54,882 bases of DNA. Origin: Roseivirga sp. (GTDB taxonomy: Bacteria > Bacteroidota > Bacteroidia > Cytophagales > Cyclobacteriaceae). The stretch covers positions 1 to 54,882 of the forward strand of contig JAAWWF010000081.1 of the NCBI GenBank assembly GCA_021404565.1, given 5' to 3'. The translations under genes were made by a program, and so were the position numbers. Positions 33,702-43,145 of the stretch are shown piece after piece. The notes under the pieces were generated by a model that made no database searches, was not told the origin of the DNA, and saw nothing but the letters and a program-made list of their open reading frames with translations. Numbering within the stretch: the stretch's first letter is position 1; the number at the start of each line of letters is the position of its first letter.

Positions 33702-36293
33702 TTACTCAGCCCTGAGCGTTTCGGCCGGGTTCATATGCTTTACTGTCCTTACCTGACTGTTGATGGTCAGAGCAGCTACGCTCAGCAAAATGATTCCCGC
33801 AAGGGTTAAAGGCAAGGCACCTACTTTTTCATGATAACCGTAAACAGCATCGAGTAGTACCCCGATTAAAAACACGGATATCGTGCCGCCAACTACAATG
33901 GCAAGTCCGAGGATTACTATAAATCTCTTGTAAATATCTCCTGAGAGCTGACCTAAAGTAGCCCCCAACACCTTCTTGATACTAAAGTCCTTTTGCCGTG
34001 ATGAAATACTCAGGGATACAAGTCCGAAAAGCCCCATGGCAGAAAGTAACATGGCCAGTGAAGCCGTAAACAACATTACGTTGCTGATGCCCTTCATCTC
34101 TCTGAAATGATTGTCAAAGATTTCCTCCTGAAAGCCAGCATAATGCCTTGCGTGCTCGGGGTCGAGTTCGGTAAGCAGGCTCTCTATTTCTGTTTTCGCC
34201 TTAAGCGCAGTGCCTTGCCTGACTTGTAGGGTCATATCCGTCAGTAACGAATCTTCTATGACCCGAAACCCGGCAGGTCGGATAATATCGCTGAAAGATG
34301 CGTAATGAAAGTCTTCCAACACACCTATGATGCTATAATTGATGCTGTCTATTACTACCACAGGGTTATCGGCCATATCGAGCTGTAACCGGTCCATAAA
34401 AGTCTGATTAACCAGCAGCGACTGCTTGTTCTGGCTTCTGGCCTGTTCATTGAAGAAGCGCCCTTCTTTCAGCTTCAGCTGGAGCAATTCAGGATAGGAA
34501 TTATTGGTTCTGAAGATATTCGCATCAATTCTCTTCTCCCCTATTTCGACTCGCTTAAAGTGAGAAACCCTGCCTAAGATGCCCCTGCTGGCGGCAATGG
34601 CCTCTACATTAGGGTTTTTAGAAATCTCCCCCATTAAGGTGGCATAACTCTGACCGGAAGGGATGTTCAAGGTAAGCTTATCATGCTGATCATAGCCCCA
34701 ATCTCTTGATTCATTAACACTGTTGGTTCTGACGAACATAATACCAGCCACAATGGTGATTACCGCCAGGATCATCTGAAAGGTGAGAAGTCCCCCGGTA
34801 AGTCTTCTTTTGCTCCCTTTCTGGCTGTTGCCACGAAAGATTGCCACGGGTTTAAATGAGGATATATAAAAAGCAGGATAAGCTCCCGACACGAGGGTGA
34901 TGAAACTCAGCAGGATTAGTAAAAACCACCAGAGATTTTTATGATTGAGCAGATCAAGGCTGAGGCCTCCGCCCGTAATGCCATTAAACCAGGGAATGAA
35001 AAAAGCAGAAGCCAACAGGCAGCCAACTATCAGGGCCAGGGTACATAAGATCAGATTTTCCATCAGAAATTGTACAATCAACTGTTGCCTACGCCCTCCT
35101 ATTACCTTGCGTACTCCTATTTCCTTAACACGTTTCATCGCCATGACTGTGGCAATATTGACATAGTTAAAAGTAGCAAGCAACAGCATAAACCCACCTA
35201 TACAGCTGAGCAGAATAAAGGGTGCTAAGGGAGGACGGCCACCAAATCCGTTGGCAATTTCATCTCCGTTTTTTGACATAGTTACCAAAGGCTCCAGAGA
35301 TATAGCTTCGTAAAGAGATTTCGGGGTCAGGGCATTCTTTTTATCCATCACCTGATTCAGGCTTGTTGACAGCGAGGCAGGATCTATTGACTCGTTGAGA
35401 ACCATAAAGGTAAAGGCAGTACGGGTCAAAGGGTTGGCATAGGCTTCCAGCAACGAAAAGTTAACCAGGATACCCGGGTAAATACTGGAATTGTCAGGTG
35501 TGTTTTCTATAACGGCCGAGACCTCAAAGAATTTCTCCTCTCCATTGACCTCCATGCTGATTTGCTTACCTATGGGAAATTCATCTCCGAAAAAAGCAGT
35601 AGCATTTGCCTCATTCAATACCACTGATCTTGGGTCGTCAAGCGCAGTTTTATCTCCGTGAATGATTTTAAAAGAGAAAACATCGAAAAACCCGGGGTCA
35701 GTATGAATATAGTTGTTACCAAATTTGGTGCCGTCAACTTTAATTTGCCCATAACCACCGGTATAGCGGGTCATGGCCTCTATTCCGGGTACCTCCTGCT
35801 CCACCATATCTGCAACGCTGAGCGTTACCCTGGCGAACCTTAGTTTGTCCCCATCTTCGGTTTTTCTGGTAGGTGTAATTAAATAGGTATCCTCAGCTCT
35901 TTCGTGAAACTGGTCCTTTACAAGATTAGATTCAATCCATTTGAAAGACACCAGGCAGCAGCCGACTGCCAATGAGAGACCAATGATGTTAATGGTGGAA
36001 GGCATTTTCTGCTTCCACAGGTTTCTAAGACCGATTTTGAAGTAATTTTTAAACATAGCGATATTGTTGAGTTGTTGTTTTTGACGATTCGTCCGTTTAA
36101 TATTTGACCATTTAAAGAGCCTCACTACATCCCACATAAAAGCCCAGCGTGCCCGTGAAACTCCTTTGTCTTCCAGCCTCCAGTAAAAAAGCTCATGAGC
36201 ATCACCCTGCACCTGCTCCCTCACCCGGTCGTTGCAATACCAGGAAAGAAAACGGTCCGGCCATTTGGGCGGTCTGATAACCTCGTTATTCAT
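33702..36293 (-). CDS. FtsX-like ABC transporter permease with prefix domain (second in operon)
   Basis: 863 residues from ATG 36293, chosen because it gives the same length before PPKWPDRFLSWYCND as the paralogue upstream; an ATG at 36308 is also possible. The N-terminal 90 residues form the soluble PadR-associated prefix domain, then a membrane helix (MPSTINIIGLSLAVGCCLV), MacB-like periplasmic domain, first FtsX domain (MKRVKEIGVRKVIGGRRQQL), second periplasmic domain, and last FtsX domain (SISSRQKDFSIKKVLGATLG). It overlaps the upstream paralogue by 8 bases; no ATPase gene is linked. Its first 273 coding bases are nearly identical to those of the paralogue. Confidence 0.92.
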   Translation of the reverse strand: MNNEVIRPPKWPDRFLSWYCNDRVREQVQGDAHELFYWRLEDKGVSRARWAFMWDVVRLFKWSNIKRTNRQKQQLNNIAMFKNYFKIGLRNLWKQKMPSTINIIGLSLAVGCCLVSFKWIESNLVKDQFHERAEDTYLITPTRKTEDGDKLRFARVTLSVADMVEQEVPGIEAMTRYTGGYGQIKVDGTKFGNNYIHTDPGFFDVFSFKIIHGDKTALDDPRSVVLNEANATAFFGDEFPIGKQISMEVNGEEKFFEVSAVIENTPDNSSIYPGILVNFSLLEAYANPLTRTAFTFMVLNESIDPASLSTSLNQVMDKKNALTPKSLYEAISLEPLVTMSKNGDEIANGFGGRPPLAPFILLSCIGGFMLLLATFNYVNIATVMAMKRVKEIGVRKVIGGRRQQLIVQFLMENLILCTLALIVGCLLASAFFIPWFNGITGGGLSLDLLNHKNLWWFLLILLSFITLVSGAYPAFYISSFKPVAIFRGNSQKGSKRRLTGGLLTFQMILAVITIVAGIMFVRTNSVNESRDWGYDQHDKLTLNIPSGQSYATLMGEISKNPNVEAIAASRGILGRVSHFKRVEIGEKRIDANIFRTNNSYPELLQLKLKEGRFFNEQARSQNKQSLLVNQTFMDRLQLDMADNPVVVIDSINYSIIGVLEDFHYASFSDIIRPAGFRVIEDSLLTDMTLQVRQGTALKAKTEIESLLTELDPEHARHYAGFQEEIFDNHFREMKGISNVMLFTASLAMLLSAMGLFGLVSLSISSRQKDFSIKKVLGATLGQLSGDIYKRFIVILGLAIVVGGTISVFLIGVLLDAVYGYHEKVGALPLTLAGIILLSVAALTINSQVRTVKHMNPAETLRAE
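36001..36273 (-). repeat. Near-identical 273-bp block shared by the two permease genes, copy 1
   Basis: By eye about nine in ten bases match 38570-38842 in the same orientation. The block encodes the prefix domain and first residues after it, while the rest of the two permeases has diverged strongly. Confidence 0.85.
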
Positions 36294-38862
36294 CACGAAG
36301 TGTTTCAACTGGATTGAGTCTCACGAGCCTTCTTACCTGTGTATTTATTGTAAGCACTCCCACAACCATCAACAGGCCTGCTGCCAACAATACAGCCAAT
36401 GCACTCACTGATTGAGGATCTGTAAAAGCAAGCTCTAAGACAGGGTTGACAATTATGACAGAAGTAGCAGCACCAATTACCAATGCTATGATCACTACAA
36501 TGAGGAAGGGCTTGTATACATCCTTGTACAAATGCCGCCTGCTGGCTCCCAGTACTTTTTTGATACCAAAGAATTTAATCCGATTATTAATACCCAAAGA
36601 CACCACTCCGAAAATGCCCATGCCGGCCAGAAGAATTACCAGTGAGGCTGAAAAGAGCATCAGGTTCCTGGTTCTTGCGGCTACTTTAAAATACCCCTCA
36701 TAGATATCCGGTGAGGCCTGTACAGATACACCCAGTTTATGAATGAACGGATCAGCAAGGTTTACAAGACTGGCTTTCACATCTTCCAGACTCTCAGGAG
36801 TTGTATTGGCTATTAACTGATTGGCGTCATCATCCGGGCTCCATTTAACAATGGTGGCCGCGAGGTTCAAAGGAAGGTTCCAGTTATAGTTGTCCTGTAC
36901 TATGCCTACCACCCGATAGGTAATACTATCCAGTTTTACCTGGGCATTGAGACTATCTAAACCGGCTCTGCGCATAAAGAGCTCATTCACGACAATGCTT
37001 GTTTCCTGATCAGGTCGTGAATCTGGTAGAAGATACCTCCCTTTCAACAGTCGCAGGCCTATGGCCTTCGGATATTCTACGTCCCCCTGAAGGATCATGG
37101 CGGCAAATTTCTTCTCACCACTCTTTATCTGTTTGAAATAGCCAAAGTTTGAGGTTGAGGTCTGGCTGGTAGAAATATGTCGTACCGCAGCCAATCCTTC
37201 GACCTTGTTTCTAAAGGTCTCGAATTCATTTGCCGGAATACCAGTTACAGACACATAGCTTTTGCGATCGAAACCCCAATCTTTGGTTTTATTGTGCCAT
37301 TCGATCTGAATAAACATTACTGCATTGACCAGAGTAATCAGTGCCAATATCAGTTGTATCGTCAATAGTACACGGATGAGTCTGTTCTTCTCTCTTTTAC
37401 CTGACAGCTTCTTAAGGATGGTGATCGGGCGTTGCCTGGAAACAACCAGTGCAGGGTACATTCCGGAAGCAAGTGTGATCAACAATAAAAGAGCAATCAT
37501 AAATGTCCAAACCCGATAGTTGTTTGCGAGATCGAAGAAGTAATTCTCATCAGCGACCAGATTAAACCAGGGCAGAAAAACACGAGCCAGAAGGGCTCCC
37601 ATAACCATCGTAAAACAGCATAGAATGAAGTTTTCGGTAAGGAATTGCAAAACAAGCTGTCTTCTCTTGCCTCCTATCACTTTTCTAATACCAATTTCCT
37701 TTACTCTTCTCATTGCCATAACAGTGGCAATATTGATATAGTTGAAAATGGCGAGCAATAGCATAAACGAGGCAATTCCTCCTACCACCGCAATCCCGGT
37801 GTAATTAATCCCAAAGGCAAACGGCTCATCCAATTCGCCAAAAAGCGACATTAGTTTGGTAAACGGAGTAAGCCTCACTTCTCTGTATTGTCCCTTTTCC
37901 TCATCCGGAAGAAAATCGAGAAGTTGAGTAATATTGTCCTGAAGCTGATTGATTTGCACTTGCTCATTGACTGTGAGAAAAGTGTAGATAGTACCAAAAC
38001 CGTCTGGCAAACCATTTTTATAATTTTCAAACGGAATTAAATAACCAGTCTGAAAGCTTGAGAAATCGCCAACTTCCCGGATAACAGCCGAAACAACAAA
38101 CTCCTTTTCCCGGCCCTGTAATTTCAGTCTGATAGTTTTACCTATTGCATGCTGATCTCCAAAGTGTTTTTCAGCTACTTTTTCATCAACCACAATTTTG
38201 TCAGGGGCATTAAGAGGGTCAGGCTCACCATGAATGATCTCGAACGAAAACTGGCTGAAAAAATTTCTGTCGACAAACCCGACATAACTCCGAAACTCTC
38301 TGTCGTCTGAGGTTATGTTTAAAACAGTGGATTGATACCTGGTCACTGCTTCCAACCCGGGTACATCTGTGACTATGAGATCCGAAATGCGACTGTCAGT
38401 AACCGAAGATGTTCGGGGAGTATTGTTTCTCATTTTTACAGGAGTCACCAGATAAATCTGATCTTTTTTCTCATGAAAAGTATCAATAAAGAAGTCACGT
38501 TCGGCAAACTTATATGCCACCAAACAACAGGCTATGGCCAATGCCAGACCAATACAGTTAATGGTGGAAGGCACCTTCTGCTTCCACAGGTTTCTCAGAC
38601 CAATTTTGAAGTAATTTTTAAACATAGCGATATTGTTGAGTTGTTGTTTTTGACGATTCGTTCGTTTAATATTTGACCATTTAAAGAGTCTCACCACGTC
38701 CCACATAAAAGCTCTTCGGGCTCTGGAAATACCTTTGTCTTCCAGCCTCCAGTAAAAAAGCTCATGAGCATCACCCTGCACCTGTTCCCTCACCCGGTCG
38801 TTGCAATACCAGGAAAGGAAACGGTCCGGCCATTTGGGCGGTATGGGAGTCTTTTGACTCAT
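36286..38862 (-). CDS. FtsX-like ABC transporter permease with prefix domain (first in operon)
   Basis: 858 residues. Same layout as its downstream paralogue: prefix domain (1-95), first membrane helix (VPSTINCIGLALAIACCLVA), MacB-like periplasmic domain, FtsX domain (MRRVKEIGIRKVIGGKRRQL), second periplasmic part, last FtsX domain (NNRIKFFGIKKVLGASRRHL). Its start overlaps the padR stop by 4 bases and its stop overlaps the next permease, so all three genes form one tight operon. Likely transports or senses through the membrane with an ATPase encoded elsewhere; substrate unknown. Confidence 0.92.
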   Translation of the reverse strand: MSQKTPIPPKWPDRFLSWYCNDRVREQVQGDAHELFYWRLEDKGISRARRAFMWDVVRLFKWSNIKRTNRQKQQLNNIAMFKNYFKIGLRNLWKQKVPSTINCIGLALAIACCLVAYKFAERDFFIDTFHEKKDQIYLVTPVKMRNNTPRTSSVTDSRISDLIVTDVPGLEAVTRYQSTVLNITSDDREFRSYVGFVDRNFFSQFSFEIIHGEPDPLNAPDKIVVDEKVAEKHFGDQHAIGKTIRLKLQGREKEFVVSAVIREVGDFSSFQTGYLIPFENYKNGLPDGFGTIYTFLTVNEQVQINQLQDNITQLLDFLPDEEKGQYREVRLTPFTKLMSLFGELDEPFAFGINYTGIAVVGGIASFMLLLAIFNYINIATVMAMRRVKEIGIRKVIGGKRRQLVLQFLTENFILCCFTMVMGALLARVFLPWFNLVADENYFFDLANNYRVWTFMIALLLLITLASGMYPALVVSRQRPITILKKLSGKREKNRLIRVLLTIQLILALITLVNAVMFIQIEWHNKTKDWGFDRKSYVSVTGIPANEFETFRNKVEGLAAVRHISTSQTSTSNFGYFKQIKSGEKKFAAMILQGDVEYPKAIGLRLLKGRYLLPDSRPDQETSIVVNELFMRRAGLDSLNAQVKLDSITYRVVGIVQDNYNWNLPLNLAATIVKWSPDDDANQLIANTTPESLEDVKASLVNLADPFIHKLGVSVQASPDIYEGYFKVAARTRNLMLFSASLVILLAGMGIFGVVSLGINNRIKFFGIKKVLGASRRHLYKDVYKPFLIVVIIALVIGAATSVIIVNPVLELAFTDPQSVSALAVLLAAGLLMVVGVLTINTQVRRLVRLNPVETLRDE
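38570..38842 (-). repeat. Near-identical 273-bp block shared by the two permease genes, copy 2
   Basis: Partner of 36001-36273. Both cover the codons for PPKWPDRFLSWYCND through NLWKQK, and the differences are single bases, many of them silent. Confidence 0.85.
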
Positions 38863-39203
38863 GCTGAGAATTGATAATTAGGCAGGGAGGAAAGCTGGCT
38901 ATAAAGTTTTTCACGTACCGACCTGACCTGGTCGAGTGTAGCCTTGCCTGCTGCAGTAAGAAAATAGATGCGCTTACGTCTGCCCCCCCGGGTATTAGAG
39001 GCCCCTCCCATCTCAGACCTAAGCAAACCCTTATCTTCGAGACGATTCATCACCGAATGGATTCCACTGATATTCACCTCGCGCCCGGTCTGCTCTTTAA
39101 TCTCTTTGAGCACTGACACGCCATAAGCACCTTCGTACAAAAGCCCCACAACCAGTAGTACCAGTTCTTCCAGTTCCCCTATATATGTTCCTTTCGTTCC
39201 CAT
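38859..39203 (-). CDS. PadR-family transcriptional regulator
   Basis: 114 residues. PadR winged helix with LEELVLLVVGLLYEGAYGVS, recognition region NISGIHSVMNRLEDKGLLRS, and wing GGRRKRIYFLTAAGKATLDQ. First gene of the operon with the two permeases and overlapping the first by 4 bases. A large inverted repeat covering its promoter (39213-39254) is the likely autoregulatory operator. Confidence 0.93.
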   Translation of the reverse strand: MGTKGTYIGELEELVLLVVGLLYEGAYGVSVLKEIKEQTGREVNISGIHSVMNRLEDKGLLRSEMGGASNTRGGRRKRIYFLTAAGKATLDQVRSVREKLYSQLSSLPNYQFSA

Positions 39204-39212
39204 TATATTTCA

Positions 39213-39254
39213 TTTACAAACATAGATCAAATCTATTATATCTATGCTTGTAAA
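39213..39254. promoter_or_regulatory. Candidate PadR operator overlapping the operon promoter
   Basis: TTTACAAACATAGAT and ATCTATGCTTGTAAA form 15-bp arms with one mismatch, separated by 12 bases. A smaller ATAGAT/ATCTAT repeat lies within. The element is 10 bases upstream of the padR start and encloses a TAGATTTG box on the minus strand, so a bound repressor would block transcription of the permease operon. Confidence 0.65.
39228..39235 (-). promoter_or_regulatory. Bacteroidota -7 box for the padR-permease operon
   Basis: On the minus strand this reads TAGATTTG, matching TAnnTTTG, in the centre of the inverted repeat. A second match, TATGTTTG, lies at 39217-39224, so either may be the true -7 box. 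Start codon is about 25 bases downstream. Confidence 0.5.
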
Positions 39255-39320
39255 ACAAATAGACAACGAAAGTTTGCCACAGGTTACAGTGACCAAAAGA
39301 TTTTGGAAAGAAACCGGAGT

Positions 39321-40418
39321 TTAAGAGATCTGATGAATCGTCAGTAGCTCAATTTGTTGGTCACGTCCGCGCAGGGCGAATTTTCCACGCTGCTCAGTCG
39401 TGAAAGAACCATCCAACTTTAAAGCGGAAATCAGGTCCTTTGACAGCAAAAGGTCGGTCTTTTGCTCATTACATAGACTCTGAATACGGGCAGTTGTATT
39501 AATGGCATCACCGGTAAAGAGTATTTCCTTCTTTAGCACCCCAACCTCACCTGTAGTTACTTTACCAATATGCAAACCAGCCTTAAACTCGGGTACCAAC
39601 CCGAAACGCTCCTTATACTTTGGGGCATGTTTGGCGATTTCCTCTCTGATTAAGAAGAAACATCGTAGACAATTATTACTCTGAATTCCTTTATCTGAGG
39701 GCCAGGAAACTACTATTTCGTCCCCCACATACTGATAGACCTCTCCACGGGTATTAAAAATGGCCTCGGTCATATCCTCGTAGTAAGCATTGAGAAGTTG
39801 ATAGTACACCTCATGTCCCAGCTTCTCAGCGATGGTGGTGGAAGATTTCATATCCAGGAACATAAATACCCGATCTTCTACCTTGGAAGAATGGTAGCGG
39901 CCTGTAAAGAAGTTGATCACTACATTGCTGCCCAGATTCTGCATCAGCTCTGAAATAAAAAGACCCAGACCAATAAATGTAGCCGCATAAAGCATCACAC
40001 TCCAGAAAACGAAGTTGGACATATAAAGCCAGATGGCATCGATAACCTCAGGATGAAAAAGCGGCAACCCCAGGGCATGGCTGTTTAAGGGAAAAGAGGT
40101 GATTACAAGAAAGATGAAAAGCAAAAGTACATAGAGCAATATCTTCACGAGCATTTTGGTACCAAATGCATAAGCCTTCATAAAATTCTTAAGCCAGGTT
40201 ACTTCTGCCAGACCTTGCAAAAAGCCAATGAAAGCAGATGAAATGGCAATGACTACAAAGGAAGATTCGAAATCATAGGGGTTTCCTGTAGAAGGATAGA
40301 CCTGGTAATCCCCCATCATCCCCCGCTCTATCACTATATAGAGCACTCCGCCCACAAACCACATAATGATAAAGGGAAGTATATTCTTCAGTTTTCTGAG
40401 TCTGTTACTGATGGCCAT
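39321..40418 (-). CDS. Membrane-anchored class III nucleotide cyclase
   Basis: 365 residues. About four membrane segments in the first 165 residues, then a class III cyclase domain with metal-binding Asp residues in FMFLDMKSSTTIAEKLG and YQYVGDEIVVSWPS, and the GDAINTTARIQ transition-state loop (Asn/Arg). Makes cAMP or cGMP from ATP or GTP at the cytoplasmic face; base specificity cannot be fixed by eye. Single gene next to the permease operon. No effector gene (CRP-like) is nearby. Confidence 0.9.
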   Translation of the reverse strand: MAISNRLRKLKNILPFIIMWFVGGVLYIVIERGMMGDYQVYPSTGNPYDFESSFVVIAISSAFIGFLQGLAEVTWLKNFMKAYAFGTKMLVKILLYVLLLFIFLVITSFPLNSHALGLPLFHPEVIDAIWLYMSNFVFWSVMLYAATFIGLGLFISELMQNLGSNVVINFFTGRYHSSKVEDRVFMFLDMKSSTTIAEKLGHEVYYQLLNAYYEDMTEAIFNTRGEVYQYVGDEIVVSWPSDKGIQSNNCLRCFFLIREEIAKHAPKYKERFGLVPEFKAGLHIGKVTTGEVGVLKKEILFTGDAINTTARIQSLCNEQKTDLLLSKDLISALKLDGSFTTEQRGKFALRGRDQQIELLTIHQIS

Positions 40419-40419
40419 G

Positions 40420-41171
40420 GTACGTAATAGGTTCCAAGAACTAATCTACCACAAAATCAGGTCTGTTGACAATGACGCAGCATTCGAGCATAAAAACCTG
40501 ATTCTATCCACTCTTTTATCCCCTCAGTTACAGCTAAAAACCCCTCATCCTCGAATCTTGGAGTCTACCCCTAATTCCCCGTTATACATTGAACAAAACC
40601 TATTTTACCAAATGCTACTTAACAGGCTTATATATGGTCACAAAGCGATAGTAGATGTATCAACTCACTTTGACATAGAGGAGTTTGAGCAAAGGTTAAC
40701 TACTGCATTTCACCAGTATCGCAAAAGCCCAGGGCTTCGATTTTCAATATTCGGAAGAAAATAACACGAAGGGTTTGTTTATCAACTCAAGAAGAAACGA
40801 CTTTGCATATTTTATGTCCCCGGTGATCAGGTTGAGCTAAGTTTTGGTTACAACATACCTGATGCTTCGTTCGAAGGTAAGATCGAGCTACTCCCCACCG
40901 GAGTTCGCCTTTGCGGCTCTGTAGGACCAATGTCCGGATATTACAGCCAAATCGTTACATCAATCGTCCTGGCCCTGATTTTTTGCATAGTGCACATACG
41001 TCAGCCTGAGCCAATGCAAATGCTCATTTTTTTATCTTGATATCCACCTTACAGGCAGTCGGTAAACTGGTACTGCTAACAAAATCACATGAGAAGGTTG
41101 AGGACTTAGTCCATCGCATCACAAGCTCTCTGGAATCCTCAGGACAACCGGTATCTTATCCTTGCAAATAA
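40420..41171 (+). pseudogene. Decayed gene for a hypothetical membrane protein
   Basis: A coding-like frame starts at ATG 40420 (MVRNRFQELIYHKIRSVDND), meets TAA at 40762, yet continues for 91 sensible codons (HEGFVYQLKKKRLCIFYVPG, then IVTSIVLALIFCIVHI as a membrane segment). It then shifts frame at a T7 run (41027-41033), restored by one extra T, to end LVHRITSSLESSGQPVSYPCK at 41169-41171. The original product would be about 250 residues with one or two C-terminal membrane helices. Two lesions make it a pseudogene unless the sequence is faulty. Family not recognised. Confidence 0.6.
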
Positions 41172-41854
41172 ACCTGAACCATCAGAAGTGTATCCATAAG
41201 CATATGAGGAATAATAACAACCCAGAGGTTTCTGCCGAAATACATATAGAAGTACCCCAAGCTCAGCCCCATAAAGGTTGTTTGCACTATGCCAATAGGT
41301 CCCCAGGCAAAATGTATCAATCCAAAAACAATCGCGCTCAGCCAGATAGCCAGATGCTTACCTTTCTTCCCTCCTCTTGTCAGTCCTTCAATTCTATTGA
41401 TAAGGAAGGCTCGATAAATAGCTTCTTCGGAAAATGAGGAGCCCACATACACTGCCAATAGTACCAGTACCAGCATAAGAGGATTGCCCTTGAGAAAATC
41501 ATAACCCGACAGATCGGCCTGTTCTAACTCTACCCCGAGGGTAACCATTAGTACTGAGCCAAGCATAAAGGCAAGCACTGTTATAACCAATACCGGCAGG
41601 CTTTGTAGTATAAGCTTACCAGGGCCGGTTCCACTCTTAAATGAAAGACCGATGTCTTTCCAGCTTTGCCCTCTGGCCCTGAGGTCATACCATACCCAGC
41701 CAACCATAAGCATATTAAGGCCCCAGATGAGGGATTGGTAGATCACCTGATTTTCAGCTGTCTGTAGAATAAGAGGCAAGAGAACTGCACTTCCCAGAAA
41801 GGGCATCAGCAGGTAGAGTACATTTTTTCTGGTACTGAATTGAGTTTTTTCCAT
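41156..41854 (-). CDS. CPBP-family intramembrane metalloprotease
   Basis: 232 residues with about seven membrane segments. CPBP (CAAX-protease/bacteriocin-processing) motifs: EEAIYRAFL (motif 1, EExxxR), FGLIHFAWG (motif 2, FxxxH), and HMLMDTLL (motif 3, HxxxD/N), located in the C-terminal half. Likely a membrane glutamic-type or metal-dependent protease; substrate unknown. Its 3' end overlaps that of the convergent decayed gene by 16 bases. Confidence 0.9.
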   Translation of the reverse strand: MEKTQFSTRKNVLYLLMPFLGSAVLLPLILQTAENQVIYQSLIWGLNMLMVGWVWYDLRARGQSWKDIGLSFKSGTGPGKLILQSLPVLVITVLAFMLGSVLMVTLGVELEQADLSGYDFLKGNPLMLVLVLLAVYVGSSFSEEAIYRAFLINRIEGLTRGGKKGKHLAIWLSAIVFGLIHFAWGPIGIVQTTFMGLSLGYFYMYFGRNLWVVIIPHMLMDTLLMVQVYLQG

Positions 41855-41917
41855 TGTTGTTTTTAGGCAAAAAGGCGTCTTACAACTATAGATTCGACCG
41901 AAGTCAGGAAAACGAAC

Positions 41918-43042
41918 TCATTTTGGCAGATTTTTCTTACGGTAGGCCGAGGGAGTCATGCCTGTCTGCTTTCTAAAAGCGGTATTGAAAGATGATTTCG
42001 AATTGAACCCCGATTCATAGAGGATTTCCAGCACAGTTTTATCCGGCTGCTCGACCAGCCGTTTACTTGCAAAATCTATGCGATGATCATTGATAAAATC
42101 GAAGAAGTTCTTTTTAAATGAGCGATTGATTACCTGTGAGAGTTTTTTGGGATGAAGCTCCAACTGTTGCGCCAAAACGTCCACATTGATATCCGCATTC
42201 AGAAAAACCTGCTTTTCCGTCATCAAAAGGTTCAGGGCTTTAACATAAGCTGTTAATTCCGTTTCCGGTATGGCTGCATCGGCATACCGGGTGTCGGGCA
42301 CCTGCGACAGACCTGAAAAAAGCTGAGGTTGTCTGAGCGCCCTGAAGAGCACGGCATTGATAAAATAAAACTCAATAATCACCAGGGCAGCCAGGGTAAC
42401 CTCCATATAGCGTGTAGATACCGCACTGTTGATCACAGCATGCAAAAAACCAATCAGGCCAATGGCAGCAAAAGCTTTGAGCATAAAATCCAGCCAGTTA
42501 AGGTTAATCCGCTGCACAGCCGCAAAACGCTGCTTTAATGCTCTTCTGTACTTGCGCAATAGTTTGAAAGAGGCGGTCACATAGGCTCCCGTGTGCAAAT
42601 AAAATAACAGTGCAATGACAGTGACCAGGGTCGGGAGTTCGTAGTTCTGAATGTCTTCCTGGATGCCAATGCCCTTATCTTCACTGAAAACCAGGGCCAG
42701 GGTAAAAAGTAGAAAGAGCACCATCCATGGTACGAAATGCCAGAGCAGTTTGCGGTTGAGTCTGAAGTCGTGATACACTACAGATTGGGTATACAGGAAA
42801 ATCAATGGTCCGAAAGTATAGACATTGGCATCAGTGACAAACATGACTCCTGCCATGGCTGAATCCAGCCCAAAAAGCCGCAGTACGATATCCATGGTAT
42901 TGATAGACAGAATGAGCAGAAAGCTCCCCAGCAACCTGTTGCTGAGCTTATTACCTCTGGCTGAAAAAAGTAGAAAGGCAGCTGCAAAAAGCAGTTGAAA
43001 AACAACAGCAGACGATAATATGGCATTGAGGGAAGACTGCAT
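41918..43042 (-). CDS. AraC-family regulator with N-terminal 7TM domain
   Basis: 374 residues from ATG 43042, which places a short N-terminus before the first membrane helix; a GTG at 43105 would add 21 unlikely residues. Seven membrane segments (7TM-DISM-like) occupy residues about 8-235, then a linker and AraC-type double HTH (VDVLAQQLELHPKKLSQVIN, ILYESGFNSKSSFNTAFRKQ, GMTPSAYRKK). Membrane-tethered AraC regulators of this type sense an unknown envelope signal. Divergent from the ECF sigma factor gene (104 bases apart). Confidence 0.9.
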   Translation of the reverse strand: MQSSLNAILSSAVVFQLLFAAAFLLFSARGNKLSNRLLGSFLLILSINTMDIVLRLFGLDSAMAGVMFVTDANVYTFGPLIFLYTQSVVYHDFRLNRKLLWHFVPWMVLFLLFTLALVFSEDKGIGIQEDIQNYELPTLVTVIALLFYLHTGAYVTASFKLLRKYRRALKQRFAAVQRINLNWLDFMLKAFAAIGLIGFLHAVINSAVSTRYMEVTLAALVIIEFYFINAVLFRALRQPQLFSGLSQVPDTRYADAAIPETELTAYVKALNLLMTEKQVFLNADINVDVLAQQLELHPKKLSQVINRSFKKNFFDFINDHRIDFASKRLVEQPDKTVLEILYESGFNSKSSFNTAFRKQTGMTPSAYRKKNLPK

Positions 43043-43145
43043 GGCCCAATATGCAAAAAGCCCATGGGCATAAAAAGATTTTGACTGATGTAACCTTTCC
43101 GGCACTCAGGCGACTGTCCCCTCAAGAATCCTTATTTTCGTTTTT

